From NCBI GenBank assembly GCA_018432315.1, contig JAHDLB010000021.1, forward strand, positions 62,001 to 126,000: 64,000 nt of DNA, in the 5' to 3' direction. The notes below the pieces were generated by a model. The model was not told where the DNA came from. It saw nothing but the letters and a program-made list of their open reading frames with translations, and searched no databases. Positions within the stretch are counted from its first letter, which is position 1. Each line of letters opens with the position of its first letter. The DNA comes from Anaerolineae bacterium. Its GTDB lineage: Bacteria; Chloroflexota; Anaerolineae; Aggregatilineales; Aggregatilineaceae. Made by a program: the position numbers and the translations under genes. Positions 24,833 through 31,819 of this stretch are shown in pieces.

Positions 24833-25291
24833 GTGACCGACGAGTTCACCACCGACGCCGCGCCGTCCCGGCCTCCGCGCCGCGAGCGGCCCCAGCAAAT
24901 CTCCAGCCTGCAGATCGTCTTCGCGGCGATTCTGTCGATCGGCCTGCTGCTGGTGATCAATTTCAGCGGGCGCATCGCGCGCGGCCAGCAGATGGACAAC
25001 GAGCGCGCGCGGCTCCAGGCGACGATCGACGTGCTGGCGACGCAGCACATCGACCTGCTCAAGCAGCGCGATTATGCCGCCAGCGAGACGTACATCGAGC
25101 AGTGGGCGCACACCGAGGGCAAGCTCGTGCGCGAGGACGAGGTGCTGGTCATCCCGGTGCCGGTCGGCGAGGAGCCGAGCACGCCCACGCCGCCCCCGCC
25201 GGTCTTCGTCAGCGCGCCGCGCTCCGAACCGGAGACGCCCAACTGGCACCTGTGGTGGAACCTCTTTTTCGATGGCGAGCCGCCCTTCTAG
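24833..25291 (+). CDS. FtsB/DivIC-family septum formation initiator-like protein
   Basis: A 152-residue bitopic protein. A cytoplasmic Pro/Arg-rich tail (~25 residues) is followed by one membrane helix (LQIVFAAILSIGLLLVINF), then a short coiled coil (QQMDNERARLQATIDVLATQHIDLLKQRD) and the FtsB-like end WAHTEGKLVREDEVLVIPVP. FtsB/DivIC proteins link early and late divisome proteins (with FtsL and FtsQ) in the periplasm. The C-terminus adds a Pro-rich stretch. The start is GTG 24833, with GAGGA 7 bp upstream; the open frame before it runs through the tRNA and is not coding. A DUF1028 gene follows after 16 bp. Confidence 0.82.
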   Translation: MTDEFTTDAAPSRPPRRERPQQISSLQIVFAAILSIGLLLVINFSGRIARGQQMDNERARLQATIDVLATQHIDLLKQRDYAASETYIEQWAHTEGKLVREDEVLVIPVPVGEEPSTPTPPPPVFVSAPRSEPETPNWHLWWNLFFDGEPPF

Positions 25292-25307
25292 GCCGGGCAG
25301 AGATCCC

Positions 25308-26183
25308 ATGAACACACCCACCCTGCACACCTTTTCGATTGTGGCCCACGACCCCGCCGCGCGGGCATGGGGCGTCGCCGTGGCGAGCAAATTCCTGGCG
25401 GCGGGCGCCCTGGTGAGCTGGGCCCGCGCCGGAGCGGGCGCGGTGGCGACGCAGGCGTTCGCCAAGGTGGGCTTTGGCCCCGCCGGGCTGGACCTGATGG
25501 CGGGCGGACTGAGCGCCCAGGAGACGCTCGATCGCCTGCTGCGCGACGATCCCCTGCGGGACCGGCGGCAGGTGGCCTGTGTGGACGCGGAGGGGCGCAG
25601 CGCCGCCTTCACCGGCGAGGGCTGTTTCGCCTGGGCGGGCCACCGGACCGGGGACGGCTACGCCTGCCAGGGCAACATTCTGACCGGGCCGGAGACGCTC
25701 GACGCGATGGCCGCCGCGTTCGAGGCGGCCCCCGGCGACCTGGGCGCGCGGCTGGGCGCGGCGCTGGCAGCGGGTGACGCTGCGGGAGGCGACCGGCGCG
25801 GCAAACAATCGGCGGCGGTGCTGGTCGTCACGCCGGGCGGCGGCTACGGCGACGACAACGATCGCTACCTCGACTTGCGCGTCGACGACGATCCCGACCC
25901 GGTCGGGCGGCTGGCCGGGCTGCTCAAGCTGCACGACCTCTATTTCGGCCAGACCGACCCGGCGCGCCTGATCCCCATCGACGCGGCGCTGGCCCGCGAG
26001 CTTCAGGCGCTGCTGGCCCGGCTGGGCTATTACCAGGGGCCGGTCGATGGCGCGTGGAGCGGCGCGACCATCGACGCGTTCTGGGCGTTCGTGGGCACCG
26101 AGAACCTCGAAGAGCGCTGGTCGCCGGACGACGCTCACCGCCTCGACCCCGTGATCCTCGACTTCATCCGCGAGCGCTTCTAA
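25308..26183 (+). CDS. DUF1028 protein with C-terminal peptidoglycan-binding-like domain
   Basis: A 291-residue protein. Residues 1-200 match DUF1028, an Ntn-hydrolase-like family: HTFSIVAHDPAARAWGVAVASKFLAAGALVSWARAGAGAVATQAFA, GPAGLDLMAGG, GYACQGNILTG and KQSAAVLVV. The last ~75 residues (LARELQALLARLGYYQGPVDG) look like a peptidoglycan-binding fold, a combination common in DUF1028 proteins. No biochemical role is established. There is no signal peptide, so it is presumably cytosolic. It is 16 bp from the gene before it and 1 bp from the DUF309 gene after it, so it is probably in one transcript with both. Confidence 0.88.
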   Translation: MNTPTLHTFSIVAHDPAARAWGVAVASKFLAAGALVSWARAGAGAVATQAFAKVGFGPAGLDLMAGGLSAQETLDRLLRDDPLRDRRQVACVDAEGRSAAFTGEGCFAWAGHRTGDGYACQGNILTGPETLDAMAAAFEAAPGDLGARLGAALAAGDAAGGDRRGKQSAAVLVVTPGGGYGDDNDRYLDLRVDDDPDPVGRLAGLLKLHDLYFGQTDPARLIPIDAALARELQALLARLGYYQGPVDGAWSGATIDAFWAFVGTENLEERWSPDDAHRLDPVILDFIRERF

Positions 26184-26184
26184 C

Positions 26185-26964
26185 ATGACTCGCCTCACCA
26201 TCGCGCTGGTCGGAGGGCCGGATTGGGCCGGCCCGATCGCGCCCCTGCTGCGCGATCGCGGCTTCGACGTGCTGCGGTGCGACGACCGCGCGCGCCTCGT
26301 GGACCTGCTCGCCGACCGGCACGCCGCCCTCGCCCTGGTCGATGGCGCGCTGCCCGACTGGCCCGGCTGGGTGGCGCGCATCAAGACCGACCAGGCCACG
26401 CGCCGGATCCCCGTCCTGGTGGTCGCGCGCGATCTGTCGCCGGAGCGGGCGGCGGGGGCGGGCGCGAATGGCGTGCTGGCCCCCGGCACGCCGGACGGCG
26501 GCTGGCTGGATCGGATCGGCGAGCTGGCGCGCGGGCTGGACCCGGCAGATGCCGAGACGCTCGCCTGCCAGTGCCGGGACGCGCTGCCGCCGCTGGCCCG
26601 GCTGGGCGTGGAGAAGTTCAACGCGGGCGCCTACTACGCCCAGCACGACGCCTTCGAGGAATTGTGGATGGCCGAAACCGGCCCGGTGCGCGAGCTGTAC
26701 CGGGCGATCCTGCAGGTGGGGGTGGCGTACTATCACGTCACGCGGGGCAACCACGCCGGGGCGCTCAAGATGCTGCGCCGCAGCGTGCAGTGGCTGGCGC
26801 TGCTGCCGGACGTCTGCCAGGGCGTGGACGTGCGCCGCCTGGAAGCCGACGCGGCACGCGTGCGTGGGGAACTCGAAGCGATGGGCCCGGCGGCCATCGC
26901 TTCGTTCGACCGGGCGCTGCTGCAGCCCGTCCGGTTGGTCTCAGGTGACGACTCGCCCCGCTAG
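26185..26964 (+). CDS. Pseudo-receiver fused to DUF309
   Basis: A 259-residue protein. Residues 1-115 fold like a response-regulator receiver (Asp53 in LALVDGALPDW lies at the phospho-acceptor position). However, the acidic pair after strand 1 (IALVGGPD) is weak, and the conserved Lys near strand 5 is missing (GVLAPGT). Residues 140-250 are DUF309, with its signature FNAGAYYAQHDAFEELWM followed by GPVRELYRAILQVGVAYYHV. DUF309 proteins are small helical proteins of unknown function. The fusion suggests a signalling or protein-interaction role rather than classic phosphotransfer. It starts 1 bp after the DUF1028 stop. Confidence 0.83.
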   Translation: MTRLTIALVGGPDWAGPIAPLLRDRGFDVLRCDDRARLVDLLADRHAALALVDGALPDWPGWVARIKTDQATRRIPVLVVARDLSPERAAGAGANGVLAPGTPDGGWLDRIGELARGLDPADAETLACQCRDALPPLARLGVEKFNAGAYYAQHDAFEELWMAETGPVRELYRAILQVGVAYYHVTRGNHAGALKMLRRSVQWLALLPDVCQGVDVRRLEADAARVRGELEAMGPAAIASFDRALLQPVRLVSGDDSPR

Positions 26965-27075
26965 CTTCTCAGGCGGCGCTCGCCCCACCGGGCCACGTTA
27001 TCACCTGGTCGCCCCGTCCGGGCGGTTCGCATGCAGCAGGGGGCCGCCCCTTCAAGCTACCAGGACCAGAGGGCG

Positions 27076-27966
27076 TCAATCAGCACGCAGGAGGATCGTC
27101 CGCCCATAGGGGTCTTGCACCTCCAGAGCTATTCCGCCATCCGGTTGGCTGATGCGATTGATGGATGTTGTGTAACCTTTTTCCCAGTCCGTCGCCCAGC
27201 CGAGTCCCTGGCGCGCCTGCGAAAAGTGTCCCCAGACTTTGCCAAAGCCCAGGATTGGACTGAACATTCCGGCGGGTGGCGTTTCGCTCACCGGGTTATC
27301 CGGCAGGGCGCCATACTGGAGCGAACCATAATGTTCCGTCACGCCGTTCGCATACAGCACCCAGATCGAGCCGGTTTCCGGCCAATAGAGCATGCTGCCG
27401 CGTTCGAATGTCTGCATGGCGGCGGGCATCGTAGCACCGTCTTGCAGGCTGTCTACCGGGCGGACCGTTTCCACGTACCCCCAGCTCCCGTCTTCGCGGA
27501 TCAGCAGTCGTGCCCGAATCGGCAGGGCAACCGCCACCTGCCATAGTCCGCCCGCCGTGAAACCGGCTGATTGGAAGGTGGTGGTGTAACTCACTTCGTC
27601 GGTTGTCGCCCAACCAAGCTGCGCGCGCACCTCTGCGAAGTTGCCCCACACCCGTCCAAACCCACGAACCGGTTTGATCAGTTGATACGTCCGTGGCGCC
27701 TGTTGAACAGGCGGCGTCTCGCTCACCGGGTTATCCGGCAGATTCCGGTACTGGTCCTCCGGATAATACGTGGCGATCCAACCGTCATGGGCAAATACCC
27801 AGATACCGCCCGTATCCGCCCGCCAAAGCATATACCCGTTTTCGTACTGCTGGAAGGCGGCCTGGGTGGTCCCTTCGCCGATTCCACTGTCCGCCGAAAC
27901 TGGTTGTCCGAATGTCAGCAGCGATATCCCCAGCACCAGCAGAAAAACACTTGCGGTTCTCATCAA
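27076..27966 (-). CDS. Secreted two-repeat protein of unknown function
   Basis: A 296-residue protein with a signal peptide (MMRTASVFLLVLGISLLTFG, cleavage probably after PVSA). The mature part is two copies of a ~125-residue repeat: each starts with an F/Y-E-x-G-x-M-L-W/Y motif (YENGYMLWRADTGGIWVF; FERGSMLYWPETGSIWVL), continues through LPDNPVSETPP, and ends with GFGxVWGxF and LGWAT. The repeat recalls short aromatic-rich extracellular modules seen in secreted Chloroflexota proteins, but I do not recognise a named family. A 23-bp DNA sequence is repeated exactly (27284-27306 and 27719-27741) where it codes for LPDNPVSE. It is probably exported and may bind a surface or glycan. Confidence 0.7.
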   Translation of the reverse strand: MMRTASVFLLVLGISLLTFGQPVSADSGIGEGTTQAAFQQYENGYMLWRADTGGIWVFAHDGWIATYYPEDQYRNLPDNPVSETPPVQQAPRTYQLIKPVRGFGRVWGNFAEVRAQLGWATTDEVSYTTTFQSAGFTAGGLWQVAVALPIRARLLIREDGSWGYVETVRPVDSLQDGATMPAAMQTFERGSMLYWPETGSIWVLYANGVTEHYGSLQYGALPDNPVSETPPAGMFSPILGFGKVWGHFSQARQGLGWATDWEKGYTTSINRISQPDGGIALEVQDPYGRTILLRAD

Positions 27967-28100
27967 CCTGTCCTTTCCACCAGATTCGCTGAGTGCCTGG
28001 ATATACCATACTGATTAGGACAAGCACGATGCTGAACGACAACTCTACGCTTCGCCTACCCCAGCCGGGCTTTCCGGAAGCGTTCATGAGGCTGTTGGGG

Positions 28101-28128
28101 GGTCGACAGATTCACGAACCTGTCGACC
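28101..28128. promoter_or_regulatory. Perfect 9-bp inverted repeat upstream of the secreted-repeat gene
   Basis: GGTCGACAG and CTGTCGACC are separated by 10 bp, in the gap 79 bp after the stop of the minus-strand glycosidase-like gene and about 135 bp before the start of the next minus-strand gene. No T tract follows, so an operator or RNA stability element is as likely as a terminator. The rest of the 28000-28206 gap shows no gene. Confidence 0.4.
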
Positions 28129-28206
28129 TGTCCCATGTCATTTGCCCGTGACACGTTCGAACGAGGGGGATTGGTGACGGTGACCTGGCTGGCGGGTGCG
28201 GCTCGG

Positions 28207-29481
28207 CTAGGGCAGATCGCGCGGGCGGATGAGCGTCACGTAGTCGCCGCTGTTGACCGGGATGATGATCTCCGTCACCGGGACGCCGTTCCGGTCGGCG
28301 TAGGCGCCGGGGACCGGCAGCGTCACCGGGCCATCGCTCCAGTTCAGAAAGACGAGGCCGCCTTCGTGGGGCCGGGTCCACACGTTCGGCTGGATCTCCT
28401 CCGCCGGGCCGGTATGCCAGCCCAACGCGTGCTTCATCTCGGCGTAGTACGCTTCCGGCAGCGCGTTGGGGGTCACGCCGGCGTGTGGTCCGAAGAACGA
28501 GTTATCCCCGCGCCCGATCAGGTAGGCCATGTAGGCGTTGCGCACGTGGTCCTCGACGCGGTTGTCCATCGGGATGAGCGACCGGACCAGCGTCACCCGG
28601 CCCTGCTCGCCGAACCAGATCAGGCGGCGCAGCACCTTGAGGCTGTCCGCCTTCCGGTAACCGACGGTCAGATCGGCTTGCGGAAAGCCCTCCGCCATCA
28701 GCCCGTCGATGTCGGCCCATACCTCGGTAAACGTGCTTTCATCGGCCAGCGATCCGCTGTTGGCGATGATGTGGATATCCGGGGCCAGCTCTTTGACGCG
28801 CCGGAAGAAATACATCACCGACTCGCGGTATTCTTCCTCCGACTGGGGGAATGGCGCGTCCCAGCCCGTGGACGGTTCGAAAATGCTCTGCATGAAGATC
28901 GCGTTGTCGATGCCGATCCAGATGTTTTCATACGGGTACGGCTCGCCGGTGGACGGGTTCGCCAGCAGCCGCCGGCGCACGTAATCGTCGATCCAGAAGT
29001 CGATGAACCGGTCGTCGCCGACGTTCACCGCCTGGCGCGGCCCGTTCTGCTCGTCGACGAACGCCACCACCGGCTGGCCGCCTGCCGTGATCAGCATCGA
29101 TGGGCGGCCCGCCGCGACCTCCGCGTTGTTGAAGGCGACGAATTCGTTCCACGGGAACCAGGCATAGCCATTTTGGTCGTGATAGCTGAACTGCGTCAGG
29201 CGGCCCAGCGGAATCTTCAAGGCTTCGGGCTGCATCTGTGGGGCGAAGCTGTCGGTGTGCTGCGGGGTGAAGACCAGCGCGCCCAGCTCGGGCAGGTCCG
29301 CGGGGCTGGGCCACAGAAAGTAAAATCCGCGCTCCGTGTTCATCACCCACCGGTTGGACGCCGCCTCCGCGCTCGAAGCAGGCGCGGCGAGCCGGTCCGC
29401 CCCGGGGCCGGAATCCACCACGCCGGCGAACGCCAGCGCCCCCACCATCACGATCAGGATTACACGCAAAACCGTCATCAC
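28207..29481 (-). CDS. Putative secreted glycoside hydrolase (TIM-barrel, GHL15-like)
   Basis: A 424-residue protein with a signal peptide (residues 1-20, ending near AFAGVVDS). The mature part runs IWIGIDNAIFM, DIHIIANSGSL, VWADIDGLMAEGF and RLIWFGEQGRVTLVRSLIP, a strand/helix succession like TIM-barrel glycosidases of the hypothetical family 15/GH114 type. The Asp and Glu residues in WIGIDN and DGLMAEGF are candidates for catalysis. A short C-terminal beta domain follows (GGLVFLNWSDGPVTLPVPG). It is exported and probably acts on polysaccharide outside the cell; the substrate is unknown. Family assignment is by resemblance only. A possible promoter lies upstream at 29549-29577. Confidence 0.65.
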   Translation of the reverse strand: MMTVLRVILIVMVGALAFAGVVDSGPGADRLAAPASSAEAASNRWVMNTERGFYFLWPSPADLPELGALVFTPQHTDSFAPQMQPEALKIPLGRLTQFSYHDQNGYAWFPWNEFVAFNNAEVAAGRPSMLITAGGQPVVAFVDEQNGPRQAVNVGDDRFIDFWIDDYVRRRLLANPSTGEPYPYENIWIGIDNAIFMQSIFEPSTGWDAPFPQSEEEYRESVMYFFRRVKELAPDIHIIANSGSLADESTFTEVWADIDGLMAEGFPQADLTVGYRKADSLKVLRRLIWFGEQGRVTLVRSLIPMDNRVEDHVRNAYMAYLIGRGDNSFFGPHAGVTPNALPEAYYAEMKHALGWHTGPAEEIQPNVWTRPHEGGLVFLNWSDGPVTLPVPGAYADRNGVPVTEIIIPVNSGDYVTLIRPRDLP

Positions 29482-29548
29482 ACTGCCACCTCGCCCTGGT
29501 TTTTAAGGTTACCAATAACAGATGGATCGTCTTGACCCACGTAGGCAG

Positions 29549-29577
29549 ATTGTAGCCGAATCAGCTACCGGCACCAA
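29549..29577 (-). promoter_or_regulatory. Possible promoter of the glycosidase-like gene
   Basis: Minus-strand TTGGTG (29572-29577), 17-bp spacer and TACAAT (29549-29554), about 70 bp before the start. The remaining 29578-29876 gap (300 bp) is non-coding; 29720-29800 is AT-rich and may hold the plus-strand promoter of the DUF3891 gene. Confidence 0.42.
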
Positions 29578-29876
29578 TTTTCCAATCCTCGCGCCCGGCT
29601 CAGGTGAGGGGGCAGTGGCTCAGCCGCCCCTGGGCCACCGCCAATCTGACGTGCTGCCTCGCTCGATAGGCGCGTGACCATCCGGCACCTCCCCCTTCTT
29701 GCTGCCGGACAGCGGTGAGTATTCAATCTCTTTAGCAAAATCGTAAATAGATTTCTTCATAAAATCAAGGGATATAGGTTAATATATGGCCGGATTCCAG
29801 CCTCCTATATCGCAGGTCAAGACTGCCGACTTGCGCTAAAATACTGCCGTATTCGAACACGGGAAGGATTACAGGG

Positions 29877-30662
29877 ATGATTCGACGCGAAGAATCCGAC
29901 TCTTTCTGGCTGATTCACCAGGCTGCACACGCATTCATTTCGGGCCAGATCGCCGGACACTGGATCGGGCAGGACGCCGCGACCCCGTCCCTGCGCGAGG
30001 AGCTGATCATCGCCGCCACCTGCCACGACGCCGGGTGGGCACGCGCCGAGCGCTCCCCCCAGATCAACGCCCAGGGCCAGCCGCGCACCTTCACCGAGAT
30101 GGACATGGACGATCACTTCGTGATCTGGACCGACAGCATCAACGCCGTTTTCGTCCAGAACCGCTATGCGGGCCTGCTCACCAGCCTGCACTGCTCGGAC
30201 CTGTACCAGAAGCGGCTGCGCTTCCTGGCCGATCCGCCGCCGGCGCGCGCCCGGATTCACGACTTTCTGGACGAGCGCCGGGCGTGGGAAGAGAACCTGA
30301 TCGGCGCGCTGTCCGGCCACCCGCGCTACGCGCTGGCCGTCGAGGAGAAGGCGCTGGCGCACAACCTGCGCCTGCTGCAAGTGTGGGACTACCTCTCGCT
30401 GGTGATCTGCATGCGCGCCGTCCACGAGCAAACGCTCGAAGATGTGCCCCTCGACGGCGGCGAGCGCGTGCTGCTGCGCATTGCGGGCAGCGGGCCGCGC
30501 GGCATGACGCTCGATCCCTTCCCGCTGGACGGGCCGCTGACGCTGTGGATCGACGCGCGGCAGATCCCCGGCGTGCCGTTCGACAGCGACGAAGCGCTGC
30601 GCCGCGTGTTGGAAGGGGTGCCCTACAAACCCCTGGTGTTCGAGATTGGCCCGGCCAGTTGA
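29877..30662 (+). CDS. DUF3891 family protein
   Basis: A 261-residue cytosolic protein matching DUF3891: an N-terminal FWLIHQAAHAFISGQIAGHW, then CHDAGWARAE, the YAGLLTSLHCSDLY motif, and a conserved LLQVWDYLSLVIC near residue 170. The ordered His and Asp residues (HQ, HD, LH) resemble HD-type metal phosphohydrolases, but no activity has been shown for the family. It begins at ATG 29877 with AAGGA upstream and ends 19 bp before a LuxR-type regulator gene. Confidence 0.87.
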   Translation: MIRREESDSFWLIHQAAHAFISGQIAGHWIGQDAATPSLREELIIAATCHDAGWARAERSPQINAQGQPRTFTEMDMDDHFVIWTDSINAVFVQNRYAGLLTSLHCSDLYQKRLRFLADPPPARARIHDFLDERRAWEENLIGALSGHPRYALAVEEKALAHNLRLLQVWDYLSLVICMRAVHEQTLEDVPLDGGERVLLRIAGSGPRGMTLDPFPLDGPLTLWIDARQIPGVPFDSDEALRRVLEGVPYKPLVFEIGPAS

Positions 30663-30681
30663 CGCTCTGCAGGAGAATACC

Positions 30682-31437
30682 ATGATCGGCAAAACCAACC
30701 TCAAAGTGCTGGTGCTGGATACCGACTATTACGCCCGGCAGGCGATCAACAGCTACCTGGCCTGGGACCGGCGCACCCGCGTCGTGCACCTGGCCGAGAC
30801 GATGGAGTCGGTCGTCGATTACGTGCGGCGCGTGCCCGAAACCGAGTGGCCGGACGTCGTGTTGTTGGACGCGCAGGCCGCCAATACGCCGCAAGAACTG
30901 GCGGAGCTGGTCAAGCATATCGAGGACACGATCCCCGACGTGATGACGCTGGTGCTCGACCGGAAGCTGGACATGGATGCGCTGCGCGCGTGCGTGAAGG
31001 CGCGCGTCAACGGGTACCTGCTGCGCGACGAGCTGCGCATCCGGATCGCGTGGGCCATCGTGTGGGCCCAGGAACACGATTTCGTCGTCACCCAGAGCGT
31101 GAAAGACGCGCTCAAGGACGAATTCGAAGGGCGGTTGTTCCGCGCCCGCGTCGTGCCGGACCGCCGCGTCTATCCCGAACTCACCGAGCGCATCCGGCAG
31201 GCACTGCAATTGTGCGTGGTCGAGGGCATGTCCGCCGAGCTGGCCGCCGACGAGATGGGCATCAGCCCGCACACCGTCCGCAGCTACATCAAACAGGGCT
31301 ACCGCATCCTCGAAGCGTACGACGATACCGTCTACCCGCCGGACATGAGCCCGCAGGAGCGCGCCTTCATGCGCTTCACGGCGCTGGTCGAGGACGAGAA
31401 GAACGTCCAACCGGCGAGCAACGCGCCAGAGCCCTAG
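30682..31437 (+). CDS. LuxR/NarL-type DNA-binding response regulator, receiver partly degenerate
   Basis: A 251-residue regulator. Residues 1-125 are a receiver-like domain: KVLVLDTDYYARQAINSYL supplies the acidic residues and DVVLLDAQ the phospho-acceptor Asp. The conserved Lys of the GYLLKD motif is Arg (GYLLRDEL), so phosphorylation may be altered. Residues 165-220 form a LuxR-type helix-turn-helix (EGMSAELAADEMGISPHTVRSYIKQGYRIL). ATG 30682 has a CAGGAGA site. No sensor kinase gene adjoins it; it is likely co-transcribed with the DUF3891 gene. Targets are unknown. Confidence 0.85.
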   Translation: MIGKTNLKVLVLDTDYYARQAINSYLAWDRRTRVVHLAETMESVVDYVRRVPETEWPDVVLLDAQAANTPQELAELVKHIEDTIPDVMTLVLDRKLDMDALRACVKARVNGYLLRDELRIRIAWAIVWAQEHDFVVTQSVKDALKDEFEGRLFRARVVPDRRVYPELTERIRQALQLCVVEGMSAELAADEMGISPHTVRSYIKQGYRILEAYDDTVYPPDMSPQERAFMRFTALVEDEKNVQPASNAPEP

Positions 31438-31531
31438 CCGCCCGCGCCGGGTCACCGCCGCCGGGCATGGCGAACGAGGTGGAGGTGCGCGCATTTTTTG
31501 CAATAATCTACACACGAATCGACACACGCCA

Positions 31532-31567
31532 GTTGAAACGAAGCGCCAATGCGCGTAATATTTCAAC
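31532..31567. repeat. Inverted repeat in the gap before ccmF
   Basis: GTTGAAA (31532-31538) and TTTCAAC (31561-31567) enclose a small GCGC-CAAT-GCGC hairpin. It lies about 95 bp after the response-regulator stop and lacks a T tract. The 31438-31819 gap holds this element, a TATTAT box at 31653-31658 and the folded leader below, but no gene. Confidence 0.4.
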
Positions 31568-31702
31568 GGCTATTGATGTAAAATGCCACTTTGCGCCCAA
31601 AAAGGCACCTTTTGTCACGGGTGCGGATGTGGAAAGGGCTGTCGAGATCGAGTATTATATCTTATGAATTTTTAGGAAATAGAACGTTCATCGTCGGAAA
31701 GC

Positions 31703-31794
31703 ACAGGCAGCAAGCGCGGCAGTTTGCGCGAGTCAGTTCCCGGCTAGAGGGGGGGAGCGACTGCTGACGCATTCGGTCATCGCTTGCTGCTTGT
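31703..31794 (+). promoter_or_regulatory. Structured 5' leader of the ccm operon
   Basis: ACAGGCAGCAAGCG (31703-31716) can pair with CGCTTGCTGCTTGT (31781-31794) over 14 bp with one G-T pair. The loop holds a smaller TGAC/GTCA hairpin. It ends 12 bp before the ccmF ribosome site (CAGGAGA). It matches no riboswitch I know and may be a protein-binding leader or chance folding. Confidence 0.35.
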
Positions 31795-31819
31795 CTGTTA
31801 TTTATCAGGAGACCACGCC

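Noticed and set aside
27284-27741. A 23-bp exact direct repeat as part of a mobile element
   Set aside because: Both copies are in frame inside the repeat units of one secreted protein and are explained by its internal duplication.
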